Shown here: one piece after another, positions 51,619 through 60,767 of the stretch
How positions within the stretch are numbered: position 1 is the first letter of the stretch
Layout of the letters: every line of letters starts with the position of its first letter
Origin: Solirubrobacteraceae bacterium
GTDB lineage: Bacteria; Actinomycetota; Thermoleophilia; Solirubrobacterales; Solirubrobacteraceae
Assembly: GCA_017882455.1 (NCBI GenBank)
Contig: JADGPL010000005.1
Location: forward strand, 95,801-159,800
Direction of reading: 5' to 3'
DNA length: 64,000 nucleotides
Made by a program: the position numbers and the translations under genes
Notes under the pieces: generated by a model
Database searches by the model: none
Told to the model about the DNA's origin: nothing
The model's input: only the letters and a program-made list of their open reading frames with translations

Positions 51619-54236
51619 CTCGTCGCCCCTCACAGGACGCTCGGCCGCTGGTGGCTGTCGTTGGCGTGCTGGTGGCGCTCGCGCTGCTGCGTGACCGTGA
51701 GCTACCCGCATGGATTGCGCAGCACGCCGAAGTACTCATCGCGTATGCGGCCGTCCCGACGCTGCTGGTGCTGCTAGCGGCGCTCACGTGTCGTGTCGTC
51801 GTGACTCGTCGTGCGCTTTCCCGGCGTGTGCGGCTCGTCGTGCTTGCCCCCGACTCGTTCGCGCCAACGCTTGACAGTGTTCTTCGCTGCGCCGCCCAGC
51901 TATCGCGTGTCCGTCGTGTCGTCGGCGGCTGGCTTGATCCCCGCGCGAGCGCGGTGCGGGTGCTGCTCGACAGCAGCGAGGGAGCGATGCGCTACTCGCT
52001 CGTGGTGCCCGAGCGGGCGCTGCCCGCGATCCGCTCGGCGCTCAGCAACTATGACCGGGTACAGGTGAGGCTCGCCGACCCGGAGTCACCCGCGAGCGGT
52101 GACGGGTGTGTGATGCGCGCCGAGCTGCGGCTCGCGCGACCGAGCAGCGAGCCGCTTGCGCACCTTGGCCTTGACCCCGATCCACTTCAGAGCTTCGCCA
52201 GCGCGCTCGCCGCCCTGCACCCCGCACGTGAGCGCGGGGAGGTCGCGGTCGATCTTCTGCCATGCACCGCCGGGGCACGACGACGGATGCGACGCACGCT
52301 GCTCCGTCAAGCCCGCCGCACGCACACAACCGCCGCCTACACGGGCGGCGGGATGCCCGACCTGCTGGCGGGCGCCGGCCGGCAAGCCGGGCGTCAACCG
52401 GCGGCCGATGTCGTGGAGCAGCGAGCGCAGCGCGAGCAGATCGCCGCGAAGGTGCTCCAAAACGAGCCGCTGTTTCACATGCAGGTGCTCGTGCGCTGCC
52501 AAGCGCCCGTGAAGGGCATCGCCGCCGAACGGCTGCAAGGGCTGCTCGGTTGCTTCGACGCCTGGGGCGCCGCCAACTCATTCCGGGTCGTCGGCATCCG
52601 TCTGCTCGGCCTCGCGTTCCTTGGCTCGGACCTCCCCGGCCGCCGAGCACGGTTTGACCGGCGGATGGACACCGGCCTATTCCGCCCCGCCCGCCAAGGC
52701 GTCGTCAGTGCCCGCGAGGTCGCGGGATTCTTGAAGCCCCCGACGATCAACTGTGCGGCACCGGACGTGCTGCGCCTCGGCGCAGCGGTCTACCCGCCTC
52801 CACGCAACCTGCCCGAGTACACCGGGCAGCGCGACGTGCTCCCCCTCGGCCGCGTGAGCAGCGAGCAAGGCCAGCGGATCGTCGGCCTGCGGCTCGCGGA
52901 CACGTTCTTTACCTACACCGCCGGCAGGAGCCGGTGGGGGAAGACCGAGCTTGCGATCACCCAATTCCTGAGCTTGGTTCGCTCCGGGCACGGCGGCATG
53001 TTCCTCGACCCGCACGAGGACGCAATCCGCCGAATCAAGTCCTGCCTCACCGAGCCCGAGCTTGCCGAGCGGATTGTCGAGCTTGACCTAGTTGGCACCC
53101 GCTCAAGGGAGGGGCAGCCCGGCTGGAACCTGCTCGCCGCACGAGGCCTCTCCGACGACGCGCGGGAGCGGCGCGTGGAGGCGATCGTGGACTCGTTCGC
53201 CTCAGCGCTCCAATGGGGCGAGCGAAACAACCGGGCGCTCACCCTCACCACGCAGGCGACGGCCGCGCTGATCGAGCTATCGACCGTTCTGCCCGCCGAG
53301 CTTGCCCCAACGATCTTTCAGATACCCACGCTGCTCGGAAACCCCGAGTGGCTAGAGGTGATCCTGCCGTACATCTCCGTCCCGCGCCGCCAGTTCTTCT
53401 CAGAGCGGTTCCCGCGCATGGCCGAAGAGGCCATCACCCCGGTAACGAACCTGATCGACCGGCTGCGCTCCTCCACCCAGCTCGCCGCCTTGCTCGGCTC
53501 ACAGCAATCCACCTATGACATCGCGAAGGCGATGAACGAAGGGCGGATCGTGCTCGCTTGCCCCGGTGCCGGCGGTGCCCGCGACCGGCTCATGGCGAAC
53601 CTCTTGGTGTTCGACCTGCTGCACGCCGCGAAGGGCCGAGCTCACATACCGCCAGCTCAGCGGCGCGAGTTCTACGTCTTCCTCGATGAGGTCCAGACAT
53701 ACGACGGCGCATCGTCGGGGAACCTCGCCGCGCTCTTGGAGCAGACCGCGAAGTACGGGGTCCGCGCGACCCTCCTAAATCAGAACCCCGAGCGGCTGAC
53801 ACAAGCGACGCTAAACGCGCTGACTACCAACCGCTCGCACCTGATCGCGACCGCCTTGAACGCGCACGCCGCCGCGCTGATCGCCCGCGAGTGGGCCTCA
53901 GACCCACCCGCCAACGCGATCACCGGCCTACCTCGCTGGACGTTCATCGCGCAAGCCACCCACCACGGCGGGCTGACCCGCCCGTTCCTGTTCGAGAACC
54001 TTGCCGTCACCGACCTGTTCGCCGACGCCTACCGGCCCGAGCAAGTCCCGACCATCCAGCCAACGATCGACAAGGCATCCGGCCGCGTCAACTCGCAAGA
54101 GACAATCCGGGCACTCGACAGCCTCGACGAGCGCATCCGCGCGCACCTCACGAACAAGACCGGCGCTACGAAGGCGAGCGGCCCGGAACGCTCCACGATG
54201 CCAAAGCTCCCCGACCCCGAGGACGCAGAAGCATGA
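51615..54236 (+). CDS. VirD4/TraG-like coupling protein ATPase
   Basis: An 873-residue protein from GTG 51615. Two N-terminal membrane helices (LVAVVGVLVALALL, VLIAYAAVPTLLVLLAAL), an alpha/beta domain, then the P-loop motor: Walker A TAGRSRWGKTELAI (about residues 434-447), FLDPHEDAI, Walker B EFYVFLDEVQTYD (about 686-698) and NQNPERLTQATLNAL. It brings the DNA-protein substrate to the secretion channel. The following replication-relaxation gene overlaps its stop, pairing motor and likely DNA-processing partner. Confidence 0.88.
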   Translation: MTRRPSQDARPLVAVVGVLVALALLRDRELPAWIAQHAEVLIAYAAVPTLLVLLAALTCRVVVTRRALSRRVRLVVLAPDSFAPTLDSVLRCAAQLSRVRRVVGGWLDPRASAVRVLLDSSEGAMRYSLVVPERALPAIRSALSNYDRVQVRLADPESPASGDGCVMRAELRLARPSSEPLAHLGLDPDPLQSFASALAALHPARERGEVAVDLLPCTAGARRRMRRTLLRQARRTHTTAAYTGGGMPDLLAGAGRQAGRQPAADVVEQRAQREQIAAKVLQNEPLFHMQVLVRCQAPVKGIAAERLQGLLGCFDAWGAANSFRVVGIRLLGLAFLGSDLPGRRARFDRRMDTGLFRPARQGVVSAREVAGFLKPPTINCAAPDVLRLGAAVYPPPRNLPEYTGQRDVLPLGRVSSEQGQRIVGLRLADTFFTYTAGRSRWGKTELAITQFLSLVRSGHGGMFLDPHEDAIRRIKSCLTEPELAERIVELDLVGTRSREGQPGWNLLAARGLSDDARERRVEAIVDSFASALQWGERNNRALTLTTQATAALIELSTVLPAELAPTIFQIPTLLGNPEWLEVILPYISVPRRQFFSERFPRMAEEAITPVTNLIDRLRSSTQLAALLGSQQSTYDIAKAMNEGRIVLACPGAGGARDRLMANLLVFDLLHAAKGRAHIPPAQRREFYVFLDEVQTYDGASSGNLAALLEQTAKYGVRATLLNQNPERLTQATLNALTTNRSHLIATALNAHAAALIAREWASDPPANAITGLPRWTFIAQATHHGGLTRPFLFENLAVTDLFADAYRPEQVPTIQPTIDKASGRVNSQETIRALDSLDERIRAHLTNKTGATKASGPERSTMPKLPDPEDAEA

Positions 54237-55171
54237 CCACGCCCCAGCGACACGCCAAGGCAAGAGCGCTGTCCACCGTCGCGGTCGAGGTGCTCGAAAG
54301 CCTGCACCAACACCGGCTGCTCACAGTGCGCCAGATACATGCGCTGCACACGCCCTCGACACGGCCGCGTTGGACCTATCGCATCCTCGCCGGGCTCGCC
54401 GAGCGCGAACTCGCCGAACGAGTAGCCGGGCCCCACCGCCAAGGGCTCTGGTTCCTCACAGCCCACGGCGCGGACACAATCCAAGCAGCCGGCACGCTCG
54501 CCGAGCCACGACGACGCATCACGACTCCGGAGCAGGCGGCAGGCCCGTTGCGCGCGCACACCCTCGCGGTCAACGACACCGGGATCGCGTTCGTCAAAGC
54601 CGCCCGCGAACGCGACGGTGACGGCTGCGGCCCCCTTTCCTGGCGGCACGAGATCGCGCACCCCTACACCGCCGGGCGTGGCCGCAGCGGCACACATCTG
54701 GTGATCGCCGACGCGCTGCTCTCCTACCTGCAAGCCGCGCCCGATGAGTCGCTGATCCTTCACCAGCGGTTCATCGAGCTTGATCGAGGGACGATCCCTC
54801 CCGACCAGCTCGCCTCCAAGCTCGCTCGCTACGCCCAACTGAACCACTACAGCGTCGCCAAGGACGTGCCCGAGGGGCCGCTGTGGCGGGCCTACTACCG
54901 CACGTTTCCCCCGGTGCTCGTCGTGCTCGCCGACCAAACACCAGCGGCGGCACGAAGGCGCATCCAGAAGACGATCGCGCTGTACCGCTCCGATCCCTCA
55001 CAAGGCCGCTACGGGACCGTACCCACCTCCTTCACCACGCTCCCCGAGCTAACCGCACGCGGCCCATTCGCACCCATCTTCATACCCGCCGACAAGCCAG
55101 ACCACTACCGGGACTGGCTCGGCAACACCCACCAGCACCAACCGAAAGGCGAACACGATGTCCCCGCATAG
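54233..55171 (+). CDS. replication-relaxation family protein
   Basis: A 312-residue protein. An N-terminal winged-helix-like part (ALSTVAVEVLESLHQHRLLTVRQIHALHTP..WTYRILAGLAERELAERV) is followed by LWFLTAHGADTI, then RAHTLAVNDTGIAFVKAARE and GRSGTHLVIADALLSY, and a tail with YYRTFPPVLVVL. This pattern matches actinobacterial replication-relaxation (Replic_Relax) proteins, implicated in initiating replication or processing of plasmids. With no classical relaxase in the operon, it is the best candidate for processing DNA for transfer. ATGA overlap with VirD4. Confidence 0.82.
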   Translation: MTTPQRHAKARALSTVAVEVLESLHQHRLLTVRQIHALHTPSTRPRWTYRILAGLAERELAERVAGPHRQGLWFLTAHGADTIQAAGTLAEPRRRITTPEQAAGPLRAHTLAVNDTGIAFVKAARERDGDGCGPLSWRHEIAHPYTAGRGRSGTHLVIADALLSYLQAAPDESLILHQRFIELDRGTIPPDQLASKLARYAQLNHYSVAKDVPEGPLWRAYYRTFPPVLVVLADQTPAAARRRIQKTIALYRSDPSQGRYGTVPTSFTTLPELTARGPFAPIFIPADKPDHYRDWLGNTHQHQPKGEHDVPA

Positions 55172-56135
55172 AACGACCACACCCGCACCGCAAACCCGCC
55201 GCACACGAGACCAGGGCTGCCCGGCGACACCGCAACACCCGCGACGCCGAACACGGGTAAGAACCCGCGCGCCCTATCGCACCGCCGACCTGCCACTCGC
55301 CATCTGGCCGTGCGCACAGACCACGAGCCAGTGGCAGCGCCACGGCCGCTACCTACCCGAGTCAAACCGACACCCCGGCAAGATGCTCCCCACGCTCGCC
55401 CGCCGCGCGATCGAGGCATACAGCGACCCCGGCGACCTCGTCCTCGACCCGATGTGCGGAATCGGCACGACCCTCGTGGAGTCGATCCACGCCGGCCGCG
55501 AAGCAGTCGGGACCGAGCTAGAGCCCAGATGGGCGACACTCGCTCGCGCCAACATCAAGCACGCCCAGGATCAGGGCGCGCGCTCGTCCGCGCACGTCAT
55601 CGAAGGCGACGCACGACAGCTACCCCGCCTCCTCGCCACACGCGCGCCCGTTGATCTGATCCTCACCTCGCCGCCCTACGCCTGTGAGGTCGCAGACGTA
55701 TCCACCGCGAACCTCGTCAGCGGCGTCGGGCCGATCCGCCGCGTCGATACCACCAACTACAGCGCCGACAAGACCAACCTCGGTCACGCTCGCGGACGCG
55801 CCTACATCGCCGCAATGGCAGAGGTGTACGAAGCGTGCGCCGCCGTGCTGAAGCCAGGCGGATACCTCGTGCTCGTGACCAAGGACATGCGCTCCGGCGG
55901 CACGCTGCACAACCTCAGCGGCGACACGATCACGCTATGCGAGAACCTCGGCCTGAACTACTGGCAGCGCATCATCGGCATGCTCGCCACCGTCCGCGAC
56001 AGCGAGATCCTGATGCGCCCATCGTTCTGGCAAACGCTACACGCCCGCCGAATGCGCGCACGAGGCGAACGCGCCCACGTCGTAGCGCACGAGGACGTGC
56101 TCGTCTTCCGCAAGCCCAACCCGCCCTCAGCATGA
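55158..56135 (+). CDS. DNA methyltransferase, N4/N6 type
   Basis: A 325-residue adenine or cytosine-N4 methylase. The SAM motif LVLDPMCGIGTTLVESIHAGREAVGTELEPRWA (about residues 94-125) comes before the catalytic motif DLILTSPPYACEV (about 165-177); TSPPY is typical of N4-cytosine enzymes. LKPGGYLVLVTKDMR follows. It probably protects element DNA from host restriction during transfer. The ATG overlaps the previous gene by 14 bp. No partner nuclease is adjacent. Confidence 0.9.
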   Translation: MSPHRTTTPAPQTRRTRDQGCPATPQHPRRRTRVRTRAPYRTADLPLAIWPCAQTTSQWQRHGRYLPESNRHPGKMLPTLARRAIEAYSDPGDLVLDPMCGIGTTLVESIHAGREAVGTELEPRWATLARANIKHAQDQGARSSAHVIEGDARQLPRLLATRAPVDLILTSPPYACEVADVSTANLVSGVGPIRRVDTTNYSADKTNLGHARGRAYIAAMAEVYEACAAVLKPGGYLVLVTKDMRSGGTLHNLSGDTITLCENLGLNYWQRIIGMLATVRDSEILMRPSFWQTLHARRMRARGERAHVVAHEDVLVFRKPNPPSA

Positions 56136-56575
56136 GCCCTCAACCCACGGAAGGCTCATTGAAAACGGCCCCAGCGCGCCAGATTGGGCAGGCCAAGAAA
56201 GCTCGCCGTCCCTGCAATCAAGCCACCCGGCAGCGTCCTGCTGCCAGACCCTTGAGATCACCGCCCGGGTCTGGTCTGATCGAAGACGATGACGCACGAC
56301 CGCTCGAGATCCCCGACGCCTTCCTCGACGCCCTGGCGCGCAGGCTCGCTTCACGGCTTGCTAAGCAGATCGCCGACCAGCTCGCAGCCCCGTATGAGGG
56401 TTCGCCGTGGATGACCTTCGAGGAAGCCGTCGAGTACACGAGAGTGCCCGCAGGCACGTTCCGCAAGCTGAGCGCCGACGGAACGTTCACCGCGCACGGC
56501 GGCAAGAGAAAGATCTACCGTCGCCAAGAGCTGGACGCTGCGCTGCTAAGCCTCTCCGGACGCACACGCCCCTGA
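56132..56575 (+). CDS. excisionase-like helix-turn-helix protein
   Basis: A 147-residue protein starting in an ATGA overlap. The first 60 residues are basic and probably disordered. LEIPDAFLDALARRLASRLAKQIADQL and then WMTFEEAVEYTRVPAGTFRKLSADGTFTAHGGKRKIYRRQELDAALLSL form the excisionase/HTH_17 winged helix (about residues 88-140). It sits 10 bp before the integrase gene and likely directs excision of the element. Confidence 0.82.
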   Translation: MSPQPTEGSLKTAPARQIGQAKKARRPCNQATRQRPAARPLRSPPGSGLIEDDDARPLEIPDAFLDALARRLASRLAKQIADQLAAPYEGSPWMTFEEAVEYTRVPAGTFRKLSADGTFTAHGGKRKIYRRQELDAALLSLSGRTRP

Positions 56576-56585
56576 GACAGGCGAG

Positions 56586-57737
56586 ATGATGGCGCGCAGC
56601 GAGCGGATACGCATAGAGCGAGGCCTCTACCGAAGCGACAAGACGTACATCGCCTGCGCAACCTCGCCAGGCGCGCGCAAGGCGAAGTGGAAGACGATAG
56701 GCGAGGTCGGCCTCATGGAGGCCCGCCGCGAGCGCGACGCCTGGGCCGTCGAAGTCCGATCCGGCGGCGTCCCAGAAACGGGCGGCAAAGAGAAGGTCGA
56801 GGAGGTAGCACTCGCATGGCTGCAATACATCGAAGGACTTGTCGAGATCGGCGAGCTGCGACCGCGCACCCTTGAGGCATACAAAATCGGCGTGATGCTG
56901 CACCTCATCCCCCACTACGGACACCGACGCATCCGGTCCATGACGACCGACGATCTCGTCGAGTGGCACCGCAAGCAACGGAAGCTCAAAGCATCGACAT
57001 GGACAATCCGCGCACGCTGGATGGCTGTAAGAGGCGTCTTTGGCTACGCAGCACGCCACAACATCATCCCCGCCAGTCCAGCGGACAAGCTGCTGCCCCG
57101 CGAGCGCCCAGGCACCGGAGAACCCCGCCAACGGTTCCTTTCCCGCGATGAGATGGACAGGCTGCTTGAGCACGCTGGGCCAGCCCTCGCGATCATCGCA
57201 ACGGCACTGTTCACGGGTATGAGAGTGATGGAAGTCCTCGCCCTCCAATGGGGCGACATCGACTTCACCGAAGGAGTGATCCATGTGCGGTTCCAGCTCA
57301 GCCGTCAAGGCAAGCGAGTACCCCTCAAGACAAAGGCAGCAAAACGCGACATCGTGCTAATGGACACCCTTGGAAAGCTCCTACGCCGACGCCGCCTCGC
57401 CGAAGAGTTCTCCACAGACACCGATTTCGTCTTCCAGAGTTCCGTGCCGCGCCGGCCAATGACCTACCGAGGAGCCCTGCTCGACTTCTTCCACGACGCC
57501 CGCAAAAACGCGAACTTGGAAGACGTGACATTCCACTGCCTACGACACACCTTCGCCTCGATCCTGATCGCCCAGGGTCGTGACGTGCAGTTCGTCTCTC
57601 GTCAGCTCGGGCACACGAAGACCTCGACGACCTGGGACACCTACGTGCATTTGTTTGAAGCTCACCGGCACGCCCACGACGCACGGGAGCAGCTAGAGGC
57701 AGAGTACGGCGAGATGCTGGGAGCAGCCGACGCATGA
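56586..57737 (+). CDS. tyrosine recombinase (integrase) of the conjugative element
   Basis: A 383-residue integrase: N-terminal arm-binding segment, core-binding domain (VALAWLQYIEGLVEIGELRPRTLEAYKIGVM, then KASTWTIRARWMAVRGVFGYA), and catalytic residues Arg in FTGMRVMEVLALQW. HCLRHTFAS gives His and Arg, LGHTKTSTT the second His, and Tyr is in WDTYVHLFEA. It is of a different subfamily from the integrase at 32407. It closes the operon, so its attachment site should lie just to the right. Confidence 0.95.
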   Translation: MMARSERIRIERGLYRSDKTYIACATSPGARKAKWKTIGEVGLMEARRERDAWAVEVRSGGVPETGGKEKVEEVALAWLQYIEGLVEIGELRPRTLEAYKIGVMLHLIPHYGHRRIRSMTTDDLVEWHRKQRKLKASTWTIRARWMAVRGVFGYAARHNIIPASPADKLLPRERPGTGEPRQRFLSRDEMDRLLEHAGPALAIIATALFTGMRVMEVLALQWGDIDFTEGVIHVRFQLSRQGKRVPLKTKAAKRDIVLMDTLGKLLRRRRLAEEFSTDTDFVFQSSVPRRPMTYRGALLDFFHDARKNANLEDVTFHCLRHTFASILIAQGRDVQFVSRQLGHTKTSTTWDTYVHLFEAHRHAHDAREQLEAEYGEMLGAADA

Positions 57738-58440
57738 ATCAGCGCGTACTCATCGGCCCCACGCGCCGGTACGGCAGATCCAGCTTTGAGGCAGAGAAGC
57801 GACCTGGTTGCTGATCACGCTGCCCGAGTGAAAGAGAGGGCCTGCGACGGGAGTGGACCGCTGTCCAATTCCCGCCGCAGGCCAGGTACAGCCAGGCGTC
57901 GCTTCAAGCCGCGATCCTGCGGTCGAACATTGCTTCCCCTTCGCGTGGTTCGGTCCATTGCCTGAGCTCTGCCGGTTGTCCGTAATGCCTGATCGCCAGA
58001 CCATCGACCTGAGCACAAAGCTCTTCCCGGACTTTCTCGGGCATCGGCAAGTATGGGCCCGATAGGCTAAAGACGGCCCTAGGCCGGCGAGGTTGCCCGC
58101 TGCGCGTTGAACGCCAGCCACCAAGTCGTATTGCGCTAGATCTCATCTTCTCTACCTCCGCTGCTGGTTTATCGCCCGAGTGACTCGGGTCGACCCGACA
58201 TGGCGGAGGTTGGGGCATTGGGCTTCGGGTCCCAAATCCTCGTCCCGCGCAATCAGTTCGTGGGCTGGATGGACCGAACCTGTCCGCTCCGCAGACCAAC
58301 GTGGCCACCCACTTAGTACCTGCCCCGGGAGAGTGGGGAGCGCCATAGACGGAGCATCTCCCGCCATGGCCGCGATTGCGAGGCAGAGGCAGTCAGCCAA
58401 TGCGATGACCTGGCAATGCCTGGTAGTCTCATCTCCCACG
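57738..58440. other. 703-bp gene-free stretch with a long hairpin
   Basis: No supported gene. GGCCTGCGACGGGA (57839-57852) and TCCCGCCGCAGGCC (57870-57883) form a 14-bp stem with one mismatch, and an inner GGAC/GTCC pair extends it. It lies 100 bp past the integrase stop and could be a terminator or part of the attachment region. Confidence 0.6.
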
Positions 58441-58923
58441 ATGGCCGTTCGTCGACTCCCCGAGACGCCGCAGCGAGAAGAAATCGAAGAGGTTCTCGCC
58501 GTCCTCTGCACCAACGCTCTGAAAAAATGGTGGATCCTTGAGCGTGGCCGGAGCCTTCTGGGTCTCGACTGCGTGAGAGCGCACATCGGCAAAGACGACT
58601 CGGAAGACGCGTATGCGATCGCGCTTCGCAGCTATCTGCAGGATGCGATCGCACGCCTCGAATCGCCCCAGAACCGAACGATCCTCGAAGTGGTCCTGGG
58701 TGTCGGCGACCCTCAGTGGGACAACAGAAAGTGGCGTTCGAACACAGCCGAGATCCGCCGCACCGAGGCCGGCCGACGCTTCCGCGAATCTGAACGGATC
58801 GTGACAGACGGCACGATCCGGAAGCTGCACGAGCCGCGGGCGATCGGAGAACTCTCGGAGATCATCTGGCAGGACGAGAGAGTCGCTCGCGCGGAGCTCC
58901 CGGAACCGCCGCCCAGCGACTAG
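58441..58923 (+). CDS. unrecognised family, copy 1 of 3
   Basis: A 160-residue soluble helical protein. Signature stretches are NALKKWWILERGRSLLGLDCVRAH, YAIALRSYLQDAIARLESPQNRTILEVVLGVGDPQWDNRKWRS and RRTEAGRRFRESERIVTDGTIRKLHEPRAIGELSEIIWQDE. The last part has the look of a helix-turn-helix. It shares all of these with the proteins at 59471-59965 and 62430-62906. ATG 58441 is chosen where similarity begins. Function unknown. Confidence 0.75.
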   Translation: MAVRRLPETPQREEIEEVLAVLCTNALKKWWILERGRSLLGLDCVRAHIGKDDSEDAYAIALRSYLQDAIARLESPQNRTILEVVLGVGDPQWDNRKWRSNTAEIRRTEAGRRFRESERIVTDGTIRKLHEPRAIGELSEIIWQDERVARAELPEPPPSD

Positions 58924-59012
58924 CTCGTCGGGCTTCTGTCGGGGCGGGCGGGGATACTGGCACGCAGCCTGGGTACCTCAGGCTCACGGTGTCATTACTC
59001 TCCCGGAGGCCC

Positions 59013-59387
59013 ATGTTCGACCCGGATAGCGCAAACCACCTAAAAGGCAGCAACGTTCGATGCCTGCTGGAAGAGATCCGCATCGAGTTCTTCGCGCGGG
59101 GCGCGCATGAAGTGGGCGACGGCTATCGCCAGATCAACTCGGCTCGCCTCGTGACGATAGACGTCTACGACCGACTGTCGATCCACGCGCAGGTGGCCAT
59201 CCTGGCCGACCTCGTGCGAGACAACGAGCAGCTCGTCCCCGAGAGGGAAGCGGCCGAGATATTTGCCACGGCCGACACGGTGCGCGCTTACGTCGGCGAT
59301 CTCGTCTGCGAGGTCGTCCATGCCGAGCTGATGAGGGATCCTCTCGTCGCCATGGAGGACGAAAGCCGCGAGACGTTGCACGAATGA
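59013..59387 (+). CDS. small protein of unknown function, faintly carrier-protein-like
   Basis: A 124-residue protein with an excellent ribosome-binding site (CGGAGG) before ATG 59013. The central part VTIDVYDRLSIHAQVAILADLVRDNEQLVPEREAAEIFATADTVRAYV has the helix spacing of an acyl-carrier-type domain but lacks the Asp-Ser-Leu attachment site, so that likeness may be chance. It lies 90 bp after copy 1 of the three-copy family, on the same strand. Confidence 0.6.
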   Translation: MFDPDSANHLKGSNVRCLLEEIRIEFFARGAHEVGDGYRQINSARLVTIDVYDRLSIHAQVAILADLVRDNEQLVPEREAAEIFATADTVRAYVGDLVCEVVHAELMRDPLVAMEDESRETLHE

Positions 59388-59470
59388 CCGTCGCCGAGGG
59401 ACTCGAAGGGAAACACAAGCCGGAACCGCTCGCGCCAAAGAGACCGCTCTGGAGCGCGCCGCGTACGTAC

Positions 59471-59965
59471 CTACTTCAGCCCTAGCTCCTCGTCGCCGTC
59501 GAGCAACTCGCCGCGTGCGCGTTGCTCGTCACCGAGGACGATCATGGCAAGGTCCCGGATAGCGCGTGGCTCGTGATGCTGGCGGATCGTGCCGGCGGTT
59601 ACAGGCCTGTCTGAGGCCCGGAACAGACGCCCGGCTTCCTCCCGTCGCTCCCTTGCCGTGCGTGAACGCCACTCGCCTGATTTCCATCGCGCGTCGCCCG
59701 CGCCAAGCACTATTTCCAGGATGCTTCGCCGTTGAGGCGATTCGACGCGATCCACCGCCGTCTCGAGATACCTCCGTAGCGCGAGCGCGTAGTCGCCTTC
59801 TGTCGCGTCGCTCGGGAGTCCCGCGCGCACGCTATCCAGACCCATCAGCGAACGGCCCGCCTCGAGAATCCACCATTTCCGCAGCGCATTGGTGCTCAGG
59901 CTTCCCAATGCCCGTTCGAGCTCCTTCAGCGTCGGGGTCTGATCGAGTCGAGGCGGCAGTGCCAT
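59471..59965 (-). CDS. unrecognised family, copy 2 of 3
   Basis: A 164-residue protein from ATG 59965. TNALRKWWILEAGRSLMGLDSVRAG, YALALRRYLETAVDRVESPQRRSILEIVLGAGDARWKSGEWRS and RREEAGRLFRASDRPVTAGTIRQHHEPRAIRDLAMIVLGDE align throughout with copy 1. It is on the opposite strand, so the copies did not arise as a simple tandem duplication in place. Confidence 0.75.
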   Translation of the reverse strand: MALPPRLDQTPTLKELERALGSLSTNALRKWWILEAGRSLMGLDSVRAGLPSDATEGDYALALRRYLETAVDRVESPQRRSILEIVLGAGDARWKSGEWRSRTARERREEAGRLFRASDRPVTAGTIRQHHEPRAIRDLAMIVLGDEQRARGELLDGDEELGLK

Positions 59966-60131
59966 GCCGTGAATCCTAGGAGTTGCCACGGACTGACACA
60001 CGTTGACTCCCGTGATCTCGCCTTGGCGCAAGGCTACACAGGGATAGAGGGTAGCGACTGTCAGTGTCTGTCAAGATATATCAAGGCTGGTCGATCACTG
60101 CGATTTTGCAGAACGGCCGGGCACTGGCAGC

Positions 60132-60149
60132 GTCTGACATATGTCAGAC
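60132..60149. promoter_or_regulatory. 18-bp perfect palindrome at the Phd-like gene start
   Basis: GTCTGACATATGTCAGAC is fully self-complementary. It contains the ATG at 60141. Upstream, TGTCTGTCAAGATATATC carries related half-sites (60066 region). It is the likely operator for autoregulation. Confidence 0.75.
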
Positions 60150-60743
60150 AATTTGGACGGGCAAGCTGGATCGATGTCGCTGATCGGCAGCCGCACCCTT
60201 CACCGCAACACAAAGCGCATTCTGGATCACCTCCAACAGACTGGCGAGCCAGTCGTCGTCATGCGTTATGGTCGGCCGGCCGCCGCGCTTGTCCCGATCG
60301 ACGAGCAGGAGGCCACTACGCTCCTGCTCGCAAGCTCCCCTGCGTTGCGCGAACGCCGCGCAGCACGGGCTAAGCTTCCGGACTCTGAGAGCATCCCGTT
60401 TGCCGTCGCCGAGCGCGAGATCGATGATACGCCGAGCGCCGAGACCGACGAGGCTGCAGCCGCCGACGTCTCCGAGGAGACGCAGCGGCTGATGCAGATC
60501 GCCATGCAGCGGCTGATGGACGAGACGAGTCTCGCCTCCCACCGCATAGCCCACCAGACGCTCGACGTCGACGTCAGCCAGAATGCCTCGCTGCTGGCGG
60601 GCCGTAGGCGTACCGCGCTCGCGATCATCAACCTGCTCGACGGTATCCGCGAGCAGACCGTCGCGCTTAGTACGTCCGGTTTGACCGAAGCCCACACGCA
60701 CGGGCAGGCGACGGGCGAGGTCGACGCCGACGCCCTAGGCTGA
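60141..60743 (+). CDS. Phd/YefM-like antitoxin with long C-terminal extension
   Basis: A 200-residue protein. SRTLHRNTKRILDHLQQTGEPVVVMRYGRPAAALVPID is the Phd/YefM DNA-binding fold. The remaining 145 residues, acidic then helical (ETQRLMQIAMQRLMDETSLASHRIAHQTLDVDVSQNASLLAGRRRTALAIINLLDGIREQ), are much longer than in ordinary antitoxins. No toxin gene is adjacent. ATG 60174 would give a standard Phd start and leave the palindrome upstream; ATG 60141 lies inside the palindrome. I keep 60141 with doubt. Confidence 0.75.
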   Translation: MSDNLDGQAGSMSLIGSRTLHRNTKRILDHLQQTGEPVVVMRYGRPAAALVPIDEQEATTLLLASSPALRERRAARAKLPDSESIPFAVAEREIDDTPSAETDEAAAADVSEETQRLMQIAMQRLMDETSLASHRIAHQTLDVDVSQNASLLAGRRRTALAIINLLDGIREQTVALSTSGLTEAHTHGQATGEVDADALG

Positions 60744-60767
60744 GAGCGAAGCCGCGCACAAGTGGCT

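Larger units (their letters stand above)
39370..57737. mobile_element. integrative conjugative element, limits approximate
   Basis: From the sigma/anti-sigma fusion to the integrase, 18.4 kb encode a type IV secretion system, a coupling protein, a replication-relaxation protein, methyltransferase-type proteins, an excisionase-like protein and an integrase, nearly all with 1-4 bp overlaps from 44196 on. The exact ends are not found: no repeat of the tRNA-Ala 3' end occurs to the right of the integrase, so the target is probably not that tRNA. Confidence 0.75.

Noticed and set aside
59013..59387. A functional acyl carrier protein
   Set aside because: The helix spacing is suggestive, but the serine attachment motif is missing, so it is listed as unknown.
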